Source: Batillaria attramentaria
Lineage: Eukaryota > Mollusca > Gastropoda > Batillariidae
Assembly: GCA_018292915.2 (NCBI GenBank)
Contig: JACVVK020000034.1
Coordinates: forward strand, 287,001 to 351,000
Length of the DNA stretch: 64,000 nt
Direction: 5' to 3'
Below are positions 12,179 through 23,575 of this stretch, one piece after another; positions within the stretch are counted from its first letter, which is position 1, and every line of letters starts with the position of its first letter. The position numbers were made by a program, and so were the translations under genes. The notes beneath the pieces were generated by a model. That model did not search any database, was not told the DNA's origin, and saw nothing but the letters and a program-made list of their open reading frames with translations.

Positions 12179-12640
12179 CATTTGAATTTGTATGACTCTG
12201 TGTGTGTGTGTGGGGGGGGGGGGGGGGGGGGGGGGGCTAGGATGTGAATGGACATTAAATTTTTTATTTTTTTGCACTTTATTTGAAATGATGAGACGTT
12301 TATTGCTAAATACAATTGTGTATGTGGCAATTGTTTGTTTGATGTATTAAATACTGTGTATGGTAAGTATATTATAAGTAAAGGTCCGATGCATATTTTT
12401 GCATTCCAGTTTCTGTGATGGTAATGTTTACTGTGGAGGCTGTTATCTCAGTATGAACGTCTTTTGTGTAGTGCAATATTGGGTTTTTTGTTTGTTTGTT
12501 TGTTTATTTAATGTGTGGATGCTCCTGATATTGAGCAACTGTTTTGTACTTGTTTCTTTTTTGTTAGCTGTTTTGCGTATTACATGAAGCAGATGATTCT
12601 AATGGAGCTACTCATTCGAACAAATAAAAAGGAAACTCAC
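12179..12640 (+). other. SLC15 3' untranslated region with candidate poly(A) signal
   Basis: Begins with a TG run and a 28-base G tract (about 12209-12236). An AATAAA hexamer at 12623-12628 is the best poly(A) signal. The true cleavage site is not determinable from sequence alone. Confidence 0.5.
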
Positions 12641-13317
12641 AAACTGCATTTGGTTTGGACAATCCTGAGATTGTAGATAGTTCCTTGAACATCAACATAG
12701 TGTTACAGTGACGGCATGTGTTTCAAACATGCCATACGTAATCAGATCACATCAAGGAATGGACCATCGCAACAAAAACTTACAAATAGGTCCATGTAGT
12801 CACAGGCCTGAACTGTGTCGAGTACACATTATAACAGAGCCGCTGCTAGTCAATTATCAATATCCGCGTTTGCGTCCCTTTACAGCAGCTGCTAGCGAAC
12901 AACAAACAGCGCATAAACCTCCCGTAATTAAGTTCCAGATTTTCAGGGAGAAAAATGATATTTCCTTTGACCCGTACTGGGGCATGGAGGAACAGTATGG
13001 ACAAACAAGAACTGCAAATGACAAGGTAAAAAGTAAATGTAAACAACAACATTCACTGTCGTATCAATAAACAACACTGGTGATCAATAGTGTCGTTACA
13101 AACTGCATGAAATTAAGACACACTTGTGGCAATTACAGAGACTAGGGAAAAGAAATGGTAAGTAACGAGAAGTTCTGCACAACTTTACATTCTTTCAAAA
13201 ATGTTTCAGAACTACGAGTGACTTTGGTAAGGATAGGAGAGGAGATTACAAACCTTAAACATTGATTTTACTCTGCGGAATTTGAAAGGTAGGCCTATGT
13301 TGTCTTTCATGGGATTT

Positions 13318-13566
13318 TTAATGTGCGGGACATTCAATAATTAAATGATACTCATCTCCTATGACACTCATGCTACAATCAGTGTAAAGTCGCTCGTCTC
13401 TTGCTATTCCCCTTTTTCGTGCTTGTTCTATTGGGAACTTGTAATTACTGCAACGGAATTTCATCATTGCAAAGACATACGGATCCGGGAGCCGAGAAAT
13501 ACACTGCTCTTGACAAAATTTTAATTTAAAATCCCTGCATAAAAGAGATTTGCAGTTGTTTTCCAA
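13318..13566 (-). mobile_element. Non-LTR retrotransposon (LINE) fragment, C-terminal coding remnant
   Basis: An open frame contains KFRCSNYKFPIEQAR and IGDEYHLIIECP, the pattern seen downstream of the reverse transcriptase in CR1/jockey-like LINEs. Only about 80 codons survive; family assignment is from this motif alone. Confidence 0.6.
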
Positions 13567-14019
13567 GTCTAGCCGCCAGGATTAGATGTTTATGTGCTTT
13601 CTGCGTGGTCCTCCGGTCCTGATAGCGAAGTTCACTGGCTGTGCATCACCGAATGGTTTAAGGGAGGTTGGTGGTATGTATGAGGACCATGGCAGACAGA
13701 AGAATAACGGCACAATGACGGTCCCATGACGACGTTGCCTTGTTACTGCTGGTGTCCAAAGCTGCACGCAGACTTTCTGATTTCACCAGCTCTATGCCTG
13801 GAAGAGGATAGACACCCCATTATTAATATTAGTAGTAGTAGTTGTAGTAGTAATAAAACTGATTATAAAGTAAGTCACTAGTACTAATGTAGTAGTAGTA
13901 TTTCATTTATGGAGGTTAATTGCCCCCCCCCCCCCCCAAAAAAAAAAAAAAAAAAAAGAAAGAAAAGAGAGAAGACCTTTAAACATGCTATTCAGATCTT
14001 TACTCAGCCGTCTGATGTT

Positions 14020-14325
14020 TTGGAAGAGTTTCTCTTGTTAGGGCGCCTGTATGCTCGAAATACTCTATCACTTCAATTCAATTTAATTCAAATATCTGTA
14101 TTATCCCAATTTGGGCAATTTGTTTTCAGTCGAGGGGGGAAAAAATTTGCGCGAGCGGTCGAACATTCAAATTCTACGACTAAGTGGTTGGTGTTGCTAC
14201 AACACTCTTGCTCAGTGTGTCAGCCGCGTCACTGAGATGCAGTCGCTGTGCGGGTGTCTAAAGTGGCGTGATGCCAGACACAACGAAGACGGAACGATCT
14301 GTGAGCATGCAAATCATGAAGGTTG
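14020..14325 (+). repeat. Dispersed repeat family E, copy 1 (nicotinamidase 3' flank)
   Basis: Shares CGAAATACTCTATC, GCGCGAGCGGTC and ACGATCTGTGAGCAT blocks, in the same order, with 22295-22825, and in reverse with 56700-57115. A 3'-hairpin-like ATCCCAATTTGGGCAATT insert is at 14100-14120. It ends at the stop codon of the nicotinamidase-like gene. Confidence 0.65.
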
Positions 14326-14328
14326 CCT

Positions 14329-14441
14329 TCAAGTGCCGTCAGACTTATACACACCGTTGGCCTCCATGTCGCTTAACGCTGCACTGGTCGAGTCTGGGGC
14401 GACTCCACGAGCAGCGTCCGTCACTGTGATCACTTTGTAAC
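14329..14441 (-). CDS. Nicotinamidase-like exon 5 (C-terminus)
   Basis: Acceptor acttcag at 14442-14448; encodes YKVITVTDAARGVAPDST, the standard C-terminal strand and helix of the family, ending at TGA 14331-14329. Confidence 0.9.
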
Positions 14442-17400
14442 CTGAAGTGAAAAAAAAAACCAAACACATTAACTGCGCCGTAACATACCAATAGTAGCTC
14501 CACTCTGTAAAAGAAAGTGTACAGCGACGGTTGTATTGTGGACTACACCGTAAGTTTATTGCACTGTGAAAGTATTCTTTTATTTAGGGGAGCCGGGGTG
14601 GCCGAATGGTAGAGCGTTGGACTTCTAATGCTCGGGGTCGTGAGTTCGTATCCCGGCTGGGGCCAAATATTTGTGCTGGTTTTTTCATCGTTGCCCCGTC
14701 TTTGATATCACCCTATGTGGTGGAAAAGGACGTTAAACTTCCAAACATCCATCCATCCATCCTAGGTTTATACTGCCCCGTAGACTAGTTTGCATGATTT
14801 GTCCAATGTTATACTTTTTTTTTTTCACGTGACACACATAGCCGCGAATTAGTCTTTGGTGCTTGCGCGGCTTAAAGCCCGAAAAACGCGCTCACTTACA
14901 CATCTTTTGTTACACTAGAAACCAGGTCGCCGTTTTAAATTTCAAATAACAATCGGCCTTCCACCTGCCTCCAAACGCCCCGAAAGAGGTTTGAAGGAAC
15001 AGTATTTTTGCTTCAAACGTGAAGGAAGATATTGCATTGTCAAATTTCTGTATTCTGCACTTTCCATAAAGTTACAGAGTCAAACCCATGTGCAGACTCG
15101 TTTACGGTGCCTGTCTCGCCTTCGTGTACACACGCACGCACATGCATCAAGTGTGCACGCTAAAAATCACACGTTCATCTTTCGAAGAAGAGTAGGCGGT
15201 GGCCGGTGTCGTGGTAAACAGAAATACTGTCGCACGCACCAGAGTGAATAGCAGGGTGGAGGCTTGCACATAAAGTAGCGCTTAGCGGCAGCAGGCTTTC
15301 ACTGCTTCGTCCTCCAGCCCTGCGGCGCCGTGAGCATTTTAGCAGAGATGGATATATATGTGCGCCGAGGAGAAGTCTACCATACCATACCATACCATAC
15401 CAAATCCTAACTTGCTCAGAATTGCGAAACGAAAACTACCCAAACAGCTTTTCTGTTAGTATACACGACGGAGTGAAATCGGCGATATGGTCAGGAATCC
15501 GTTATTTACGGAGAAAGTCAGAAGTGCCGTAGCATAACATATAAACCCTGACGTGCCTTTGTTTCTTCTTCCTCTCTCTCTCTCTATGTCGCTACTGACG
15601 TCAAAACGAAAATATGACGCGATGTGCTATACGACAACAAATACAAATTTATACGAACAAACGAAGTGATTCTGACAAAGTAGAATCGGCATCATCGGAA
15701 TAAAAGGTTTACTTCTGCAAAAACATGCATCTGAATTCAACTGAGTGTGATTTGTCTCAGAACGGGTACGTCAAAACCCCACACCGACGACAGTAATTAC
15801 GCCAGTTAGCTATCAGCGCGTCATACCCAATTTGTGCGCATCTAAGGATGTGTAATAGACGCAGTAGTCGAGTGCCAGTCCCGTGACGACCACTCTTCCC
15901 ACGTTGTGCTGCTTCAGAACACTGTTCAGCTCCGTCTGCCGGAACCCGCCGTTGTCGTAAAACGCCGAATAGGAATCGATCTGGGAAGAGATAGACTCGA
16001 AATTAACGTCCAGAGGTAAGTAACAACTACCTCCCCAAAAGGCTTTACCCCCCCCCCCTTCCCCCATTTTCTACGCCCCCTTCCCCCGGGCATTTATCTC
16101 TATGATAAAATTTCAATAATCGACTAGATGACTAGGCAACTCAAGCGGAAGCAGATTGTTATAGAAAAACAAAACAAAACATTTGCTGGTCGCTGTTTGT
16201 GAAAAAGGAAACTCCCAAGACGATGCCTACAACAACAACAACAACAACAACAACCCATACCAACTGAACAATGAAAACTCATCCCTCAAACTGACCAAAA
16301 GACTGATTGCTTCTGGTGTGGACGTGAATGGCTCTTCAGTGTAATTACAATTGATTGTTTAGGAGAGGAAACGGTAATGACTGCGAAGTGGTTACAAGTT
16401 AAGCAAATAAAAGCGACATAAAAGGGACAAAAACCACTTAACTTTCACTTTCACTGTTTGCCGTCCTTTGAGAAAGTTAAGTGGTTTCAGTCCCTTTTAT
16501 GTCGCTTTTATTTGATTGTTTAGGAGTCTGACTTTTTTTTTTTTTTTTTTGGCAGCCACAACTATTTGCCGGCTCCAGTGGTATTCCTCCCTGGTTATGG
16601 GTAAAATCCACGGAGGGCTCGGAAGCTAGGGCAATTTTTATTATGGATGATGATGGAGATGAGGATGATGGTGAGATGATGCTACGGAGGTCCGTGTGGT
16701 TTGGGACTGCGGGACAGGGCCGCATTCCACGCTTCCTGTCATAAATATCCCGGCATTAACCAGGCCCGGGAACTACGGCACCTGCGGTGCCGGCCGTGTA
16801 ATCATCCACGTCATAAGACGTGTCATACCAAGGGAAGCACCCCCAAAGTCGCACCCGTGAAGTGGGTGAAGCTCGGCTGTGTGGCAACAGCCTCCGCATC
16901 GGGCCCATAGCACACCCGCTCTGGGTAGGAGCCGACCTAGGTAGGAAAAATCCCGCTTGCCTCGGCTGGGACTCGAACCCGGGTCTCCCGGTCCATGGTC
17001 CGAAGCGCTAACCACTACACTACGGGGGCCGGTCTGACGTCTTTTTCTACTGCCTAAGGATGACTGTGATATGAGACGGGGCAACGAGCAGAAAGTCAGC
17101 AAAAATATTTGGCTCCCACTGACTCGGGATTCGAACTCACGACCCGGCCGAGCATTGTCAGGTATCCCGGCTCCTTGTTAATTACAACGATAAGTGTGAA
17201 AACAACACTTTCAGTACTAAGTTATTAAGAACTCAAGAGACTTCTGTCGCAGTTACCCCGGCTCGCCTCGGTAATTATAATGATAAGCGTGAAAACACCA
17301 CTGACTTTCAGTACTAAGTTAATAGTAGGAACTCGGAGATTTAGTCACAGTTATCCCGGCTCCCCTTGGTAAATACAACAACAAGTGTGAAAACAACACT

Positions 17401-19997
17401 TACAGTACTATATGTACTACTAATAATAATGAGTATTGTATAGGCGCTTTACCCAATTTCATGAATCGGCTCAAAGCGCCGTGAACTGAACCCAACACGC
17501 ACGCTCACGTGAATCACACGCATTCTCTCACACACTGGACATAAACACGTTACAATCACGTGGTGCAAAGGGTCAGCTCAGCTATTTAAATTTCGGAATT
17601 TAGAATTGCATTTATTTTTCAAAGTTGGTGGGCTGAACATTTCCAAAGCAGAAGGGGAGGAAGCCGGAGTACCCTGACGATCGGCCCGAATGAACGGTGC
17701 CACATACGAGAAGGAAAAATTCTTTGCCCCGAGTGGGACTCGAACCCCTGACCTCTCGCATTGGTGACAAGTCTCTTCACCACTAGACCACCGACCGCTC
17801 CACTAAGATAATAAGAACTCAGAGACTTACGTCACAGTTGAATCCTTTTCGAATAACAACGTCCGAGTCTTTCCTTTTTAGTGAATCGGAGAAAGCAGCA
17901 GAAGTTGGTCCGGACGTGACGTTCTTTATGCAGTGGTCCGGCCAAAGTGTCTGGGTCACGGTGATCATGTCAGAGTCCGATTTCTGGGGGCTGCAGCGGA
18001 CCCCATGTTGATCGCTGGATACAATGCTGTCTTCCCTACACAGTCGCCCTAAACACAGGCAAAGATATGGCATCTTAAAATCGAACAGCCACTGAGACAG
18101 GTTGTTTCTATGCTAGAGCGCCAAATTATAGTGATCCTATGATATTATTTACTATCTCTGATCTGAATAAATAGGACATGATCGGCTATCAGATTCATGG
18201 CATATGGGCCTTTTTTTTTTTTTTTTTTTTTGCAAACGACGATAGACGTCATTCTGCCGCTCTAGCTAGGGTGTTGTTAGTCATGGTTACCCATGAGTAT
18301 TCGGGAACTCCACGTCCACAGGCGAGAATCACCATGACTAGGGTGTTGTGAGTCAGTCTTGACGCTTTATCGGCCACGAAGGAAAAAGGTCTGCACAAAT
18401 TTTTACTCTTCAGGGCTTCGTGTAATGATGATGATGATGATGTCTTGTAACGCGCTGGAAAAAAAAACAACAACAAAAAAACAACTCCATGTGCAGCATG
18501 CTCGTAGCGCGGGGGGAGTGGGTAGAATGTTTTAACAAAAACAGGAAAGGGGGGAAGGGGGGGGGGGAGTCTGCAGGGGGGGGGGGTGGAGTCCGCATCA
18601 GAACCTTGAGAAAAGATGGGTCTTCAGGTGGCTTCTGAAAGACTCGGTGGAGGTGCTGGATTTTAAGTAAGGCGGCAGAGCGTTCCACAGAGCAGGGGCA
18701 GAGCACTTGAAGGAGCGAGCTCCAAAGCGCCTCTTGGTGGCGGTGTCATGAAACCCACGAATGGACAAGCGGGACTGAGATGAGGAACGAAGAGTGCGGG
18801 ATGGAGTACAGCCGGGAAGGGATGAGCTACAACCGATAGGGCAACGATCTGGCGGCGCATGGAAGAACCTAAGAAATGAACAAAAGTGAATGTCTTGTCT
18901 TGTCTTGTCTTGTCTTGTCGTCTTGTATCTTACATCTGCTAAAAACTTCAATATCAGTATAATCCTGACTGACCTTCACTGTTGTAGGTGAGGTTGACGA
19001 GAGAATAGGGCGTCCCGCCCTCATGTTGGCTTGCAAAGGACACGTGATCTGGGCAGTGCCAGTCTTGACTGAGCACAACAAGGGAGAAGTCCTGCTCGAA
19101 GTCCTGGCGGATTCTATTGATGACCGGAATCACCTTGGTGAAAAGACAAAAATGGCACCGTGTCAAAGTCTGCTAATGTCATGCAGGGTCGGGGAAAGAT
19201 CACAATGGACGCAACTTACCTGGCCTAGCCCGTGTGAATACCTGGGTGCCACTGATCTGATGTGCATGAGGCTACCTCCCAAAGTATGCAGATGTGCATG
19301 CATGATCATGTAGGTGTGTCATAAACGTTCCAAATCATATGAAATCCCAAAGATACTGCAGCAACATAAAAACCGCCTGTTTGTTTGTAAAGAACGGATT
19401 ATTACTTGTGCTTGTCATTAATATATTTGGTCTACGATGAAGCTGACTTTGAAGACACTTACGCACACAGGTAAATCCCGAACGTCAGGAAAACACTGAA
19501 TCCGTCGGGACTGAAACCCCCAACCTCTACATTTTCCGACAGATTCTGGTCCTTGAAGCTATTCCGTCAGTTAACCACAACAGGATTAGCCTGAACACAC
19601 TTACGTTTAAAGTTTTTTTTTCAGTATCTGATCAGTTACGACATCGGCAATAACGGACGTGAATCGAACTGCCACTGGTTGTCGTACATGTATCAGTAAA
19701 CTTTTGAAACATTTCAGAGCACCAAAAGGTGCACTGATAACACTCCTACAGAACAACAGACAAGACAAATGTTGGAAACAGTTATTACAGATCAACAACA
19801 CTTACTAGAGGCAGTGCAAGAGGAGCAGATACCTGATCACCGTCGGTAACGGCAAGAGAGCCATTAGGCAGGAAGCAGTCTTGAACGTCAATAATCAGCA
19901 GTGCGGTCTCGTCTACCGTTTGCGCAGAGACGTAGACTGGCCACCGAGCGACGCACGCTACTGCCAGTACCAGACATGTCAGCATCCTGCAAGACAT
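14329..19997 (-). CDS. Isochorismatase-fold cysteine hydrolase, nicotinamidase-like, predicted secreted
   Basis: Probable nicotinamide amidohydrolase (nicotinamide to nicotinate, NAD salvage). Five exons, transcribed right to left: 19997-19833, 19133-18974, 18048-17831, 15980-15827, 14441-14329. Phases agree and give 269 residues. The fold's catalytic triad is intact: Asp37 in LLIIDVQDCF, Lys176 in VIRKGFN and Cys221 in ALDYCVYYT. Metal-site residues Asp79/His81/His85 (DWHCPDH) and His147 (LWPDHC) are also present. The N-terminus is hydrophobic (MLTCLVLAVACVARWPVYVSA), a likely signal peptide, unlike typical cytosolic nicotinamidases. Start: ATG at 19997 or 19985; the bases between them form a ttgcag acceptor, so an upstream non-coding exon joining before the second ATG is plausible. 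Substrate is inferred from motifs; another isochorismatase-family amidase is possible. Confidence 0.9.
14587..14757 (+). mobile_element. SINE-A copy
   Basis: tRNA-like head GAGCCGGGGTGGCCGAATGG, loop CTTCTAA, box B-like GTGAGTTCGTATCCC and the standard body ending GTGGAAAAGGACGTTAAAC, then CATC repeats. In intron 4 of the nicotinamidase-like gene. Confidence 0.88.
14764..14897. repeat. Dispersed repeat family F, copy 1
   Basis: Block from AGGTTTATACTGCCCCGTAG through GCCGCGAATTAGTCTTTG. The second copy is at 57132-57272, same strand, about 80% similar by eye. Confidence 0.65.
15093..15401 (+). mobile_element. SINE-D copy
   Basis: Closely similar to 8386-8713, including the CTTCGTCCTCCAGCCCTGCG block and the terminal CATAC pentamers. 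In intron 4 of the nicotinamidase-like gene. Confidence 0.8.
15827..15980 (-). CDS. Nicotinamidase-like exon 4 (catalytic Cys)
   Basis: Acceptor ttcccag, 154 bases, donor GTATGA. Encodes IDSYSAFYDNGG and VVVTGLALDYCVYYTS with the nucleophile. Reading through the donor would add only MTR and a stop. Confidence 0.9.
16404..16514. repeat. Foldback (long hairpin)
   Basis: CAAATAAAAGCGACATAAAA at the left is matched by its reverse complement at the right end, and the inner arms AAACCACTTAACTTTC / GAAAGTTAAGTGGTTT also pair. Arms are about 43 bp with a loop of about 25 bases. Confidence 0.85.
16530..17034 (-). mobile_element. SINE-C (tRNA-derived, about 500 bp)
   Basis: Reverse strand reads GACCGGCCCCCGTAGTGTAG as a tRNA-like head, box B CCCGGGTTCGAGTCCCAG, a long body, and terminates at a poly(A) run (T tract at 16531-16550 on +). 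About 85-90% similar by eye to 31867-32372. Confidence 0.87.
17036..17175 (-). mobile_element. SINE-A copy, diverged
   Basis: Reverse-strand copy with a damaged head (short deletion in the tRNA region) but a recognisable box B, AAATATTTGGC core and GACGGGGCAAC-type body. Confidence 0.75.
17409..17800 (-). mobile_element. SINE-B copy
   Basis: Same head, body and TATT/ATT tail as the copy at 7397-7790, with a short deletion in the middle. In intron 3 of the nicotinamidase-like gene. Confidence 0.88.
17831..18048 (-). CDS. Nicotinamidase-like exon 3 (WPDHC, catalytic Lys)
   Basis: Acceptor gtttag, 218 bases, donor GTAAGT. Encodes TQTLWPDHC and VVIRKGFNCD. A second AG 12 bases inside would break the frame. 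Confidence 0.9.
18415..18951 (-). mobile_element. LINE 3' fragment (RT C-terminal remnant)
   Basis: The open frame ends FGARSFKCSAPALWNALPPYL...ESFRSHLKTHLF, the classic C-terminal signature of CR1/L2-like reverse transcriptases, followed downstream on the minus strand by a (CAT)n tail (18424-18442). It lies in intron 2 of the nicotinamidase-like gene. Confidence 0.8.
18974..19133 (-). CDS. Nicotinamidase-like exon 2 (metal-site DWH)
   Basis: Acceptor caccaag, 160 bases, donor GTCAGT. Encodes VIPVINRI, then VVLSQDWHCPDHVSFA, the metal-binding segment, and TPYSLVNLTYNSE. Confidence 0.9.
19134..19832 (-). other. Nicotinamidase-like intron 1, no recognised element
   Basis: About 700 bases of apparently unique, AT-moderate sequence. 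Nothing recognised on either strand. Confidence 0.5.
19833..19997 (-). CDS. Nicotinamidase-like exon 1 (signal peptide, catalytic Asp)
   Basis: Encodes the hydrophobic leader and ALLIIDVQDCFLPNGS with the catalytic Asp. Donor GTATCT follows GDQ in phase 0. Confidence 0.87.
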
Positions 19998-20236
19998 CAG
20001 CGTGAACAGTGCTCTACTACAGCATGATAATTATCAAGAATGGTGGGGGTGGGGGTGGAGAGGATTTTTGACAGCAAAGTTGCGGCATGTTTGACCTTTT
20101 AAGAACGAGGCACGTTTGATGTTGCAGAACATCGCCGGAGGCTCGGTGGCTACGGCAAACTGAAATAGAAACATCTCGTGGTTTCCAACGTGGTAAACCA
20201 CTCGAACTAATCATGTCAGCTCTATTTACATCCATC

Positions 20237-20237
20237 C

Positions 20238-20302
<65 letters not shown>
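20237..20302. repeat. (TATC)n microsatellite
   Basis: About 16 uninterrupted TATC units. Confidence 0.95.
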
Positions 20303-20303
<1 letters not shown>

Positions 20304-20451
20304 TGCTTCTTTATTAATCACTCAGCCGGCGAGCAGGGACTGTCCTTAGTCCGTAAGCTCGGGCACTGATCCGAGTCGGATCATGATCCTTCTTTGTCCG
20401 AAAAATGTCCAACAGTGGCAGGTGGCCTGGTCCGCATCCCCTCCATCCCAC

Positions 20452-20660
20452 CCCTCTAATATCAGTAGCTTATAAATATTCACGACAAACTTGAATTCAG
20501 ACACTGACAAGAACGCCGGAAAACAAACCCAGGACATATACCGTGGCAGCTGAATTCCCTCTAATATCAGTAGCTTATAAATATTCACGACAAACTTGAA
20601 TTCAGACACTGACAAGAACGCCGGAAAACAAACCCAGGATATACACAGCTGAATTCCTAG
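20452..20660. repeat. Two-copy tandem duplication, 105-bp unit
   Basis: CCCTCTAATATCAGTAGCTT and the following 80 bases recur at 20557 almost unchanged; copies 20452-20556 and 20557-20660. Confidence 0.9.
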
Positions 20661-20680
20661 CTCGCTGCAGGGGCCCAACC

Positions 20681-20682
<2 letters not shown>

Positions 20683-20747
<65 letters not shown>
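20683..20747. repeat. (GT)n microsatellite
   Basis: About 32 GT units followed by a G-rich stretch. Confidence 0.96.
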
Positions 20748-20748
<1 letters not shown>

Positions 20749-21220
20749 AGGGGGGGTTGGGTGGTGGAGGGGGCGTGCCGGACCAACATGCGTATCAGTA
20801 ACACACATATCATAGCCCAGATCACTACAACTACATTATGAAAAAATCCGTCTGATGCATGTAATTATGTAAACACTTTTTTTTGTCAGACACTGAACAA
20901 TGATGAGCACACCGTGACTAAGTTTAAGCAGTTCTCTTACCTTGGCCACTCGATTACTGCACAGCTCCAAAACTGACCGGCTTCACAGACTAACGGTCTA
21001 CTCGGTGAAACAAGCATGACCAGGCATACCGTCACTCAGTTTCCTAGCCAGGACCAAAGCGCTGACGATGGTGTCTAAAACTTCCGAAACGGCTTGCATA
21101 CCATTACAATCTTTAGGCGGAGACTCATACTTATCACACGCGCACGCGGCAGCCACCATGTCAGTGCTTAAATTTAAAATCAGGACTACACAAACACGCT
21201 CCGCGGCTGATCGTCCTCCC

Positions 21221-21460
21221 AAGATAGAGAAGGCCGGCCGGATGCTCGCGTTTGCGAGTCCCCCCCCCCCTCCCCCTCTTTCTGAAGAATCAAGAAAATC
21301 CCGGATATATCTAATGCAAAACAAGGAGCCTTAAGACTCCAAGGATAGAGAAGGCCAGATACTCGCATTAGCAGCACCCCCCCCCCCCCCCCCCCCCGCC
21401 CCCAAGAATCAAGAAAAAAACCCGGCCGGGTATATCTAATGCAAAACAAGGAGCCTTAGA
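21221..21460. repeat. Two-copy tandem duplication, 120-bp unit, with C tracts
   Basis: GATAGAGAAGGCC...AAACAAGGAGCCTTA occurs at 21221 and again at 21341. The copies differ mainly in the length of an internal C tract. Confidence 0.88.
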
Positions 21461-22294
21461 CTCGTTGGAAAAACAACAACAACAACAACAAAAAATTCGT
21501 TTGAATTGTTTATAAATACTGTAGACAGACAGACAGACAGACACCCGTCAACAGAGGATCGACCGCCTCACAGACAGACATACACTGCCGAAAACAGGGC
21601 ACTGAACTGGCTGAGAAAAAGGCTTATTGGGGTCGGCTGAAAAAAGAGGGTGAGGAGGGGAATGGGGATGGTAATTTGAGCTCAGCAAATATATATGTCC
21701 TAGTGCTCTAGCTCCATCTCAGTAAGACATTGTATATAATTATCCCCCCCCCCCCACACACACACACCGCACTTCCCACTTGACTTGAAAATCATGATCA
21801 GCAGTATGTGGATGGGACTATGAGTGCAGAAATCATTAGAGAAATAAGAGCTAAGAAGCGCAGCGTACCTTCTAGCCAGAGAAACCGTCAAGGATTGTTT
21901 GCCGAGTCAAGTGCTGGCAACTTACCCAGTGCTCCCTGCCAGCGTTATCAAGTGGAGGAGTCCAAACTGCAGTGCTTGCTCACCGCGGAATGAGAACATG
22001 GAAGACATAAACGCGATTCAGATTGTCAGGCCGTCCTGCCGCTTGATCACGGTGGTAAGCCAAGAGGGCGGGAAGATTTTTTTTTTTTTTTTTTTTTTAG
22101 GCGCTTCCGCTGCTTCGATTCTATTACCAGTATTCGACAACGATTGTTCTCAGCCGGCCTGAGAGTCGCGTACGGTACTTCAAAAATAAATGAAAAAGTC
22201 GAGTTTTTACACTGTTATAACCGCTTTTGAAGTCCGGCGTTCAGTCGCTGGTTGTTAAACGGGCCGCTGCACTATGATCTTCGCTAGGTCAGCA

Positions 22295-22825
22295 CATGTT
22301 TCGGAACAGTTTCGCTCGTGAGTGCGCCTGTACGCTCGAAATACTCTATCTTGATGATTAGTACAGCTCTTAACTCTTAAAAGCCCATGCGTTTTTACTT
22401 GAAATTTTCGTATCACTAGGAGCCACCACTTCAAGCCACTATTATGTAAATCTGCATCGATCTTGGGCCTATCGGGAAGGCCCATGCCTTGTCTAATTGT
22501 GGCTGCTACTGGTGTGGAGTGGCTGTATCTTTTAACCAGTCTTACGATATACTGGGTGGTTGGGCTTGGGCTCTGAAGAGTTAAAAGCGATACAAAATTG
22601 TTTACACTTTGCGCGAGCGGTCCGACGAACATTCAAATCAGTTTACGACTGTTGTTACACTACTGGCCCGCTCGGCGTCAGTGGTCGCTGCGTCATCAGT
22701 AGAGTACGCTTCTGTTGGCTCAGTGCCAGCATTACAGATGCTATCACTGTCCAGGAGTCTAAGTGGTGTGATGATAGATACCACGAAAAGAGCGCAGAAC
22801 GATCTGTGAGCATAAAAATGGTATT
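22295..22825 (+). repeat. Dispersed repeat family E, copy 2
   Basis: Longest copy: CGAAATACTCTATC, a 150-bp unshared insert, GCGCGAGCGGTC, GTTGGCTCAGTGCCAGCATT and ACGATCTGTGAGCAT. Confidence 0.65.
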
Positions 22826-23236
22826 TATTCCATAGCGACAAACCGGAACTCAGTAACTACAGTAGCACCTAGTTCTCTCTCCCCCCCCCACCCACCCCTT
22901 TTGAATGTGAGCAGCACCGGAAAAAACTAATTGGATTCCGGTTCAATTCATTTTTTAAAAATTCAAAATACTTTATTTGTTTTGTCCCTTTCGGGCAATT
23001 GATTCGTGCTAAAAAGTAGCCGGTAACTGACCGGACGGGCAATGACTAATGATAAACATCAACATTAACAATTACCCAACTTAAGATTTCTAACACACGT
23101 ATCATTAACAAATCACATATATATCACCATCATCCCAATACAACCCAGGCGCGTAGGAAGATGCCGAGAGGAAGGGGGGCCCACTAAGTCGGGTGAGCCA
23201 TACGGCCGGGGTAAAGAAGGGTGGGGGGGGGGGGAG

Positions 23237-23270
23237 TGGTGTGTGTGTGTGTGTGGTGTGTTGTGTGTGT

Positions 23271-23312
<42 letters not shown>
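23237..23312. repeat. (GT)n microsatellite; matching (CA)n at 23545-23608
   Basis: The GT run here and the CA run at 23545-23608 are complementary and flank about 230 bases of GGGCCC-rich sequence, so they could form a large hairpin. Confidence 0.9.
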
Positions 23313-23316
<4 letters not shown>

Positions 23317-23541
23317 GACTGCCAAGAATTGTGTCCTGCGACAACACAGCAGGGGGCCCCCACCACTGGTGGGCCCCCTCTCCTCTTATCAAAAGCAAGG
23401 GGGGCCCAAAGATATTCGGGCCCCCCTTCCAAAAATCGAACGGGGGCCTGGGCCCCCAGGGCCCCCGTGGTTCCTACGCCCCTGTCAACCAACCAGTAGC
23501 ACTGAAAAAAACCCAAAAACATACCTACTAAAATATAAGAT

Positions 23542-23575
<34 letters not shown>

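Noticed and set aside
14590..14655. tRNA gene
   Set aside because: Box A/B and anticodon-like loop are present, but the acceptor stem does not close and the sequence continues into the shared SINE-A body seen in many copies, so it is a SINE head and not a functional tRNA. The same applies to the SINE-B and SINE-C heads.
15813..15829. Nicotinamidase ending at LGMTR directly after the catalytic-Cys exon
   Set aside because: A GTATGA donor and a phase-matched exon at 14441-14329 encoding the standard C-terminal strand/helix give a complete fold; read-through would truncate it.
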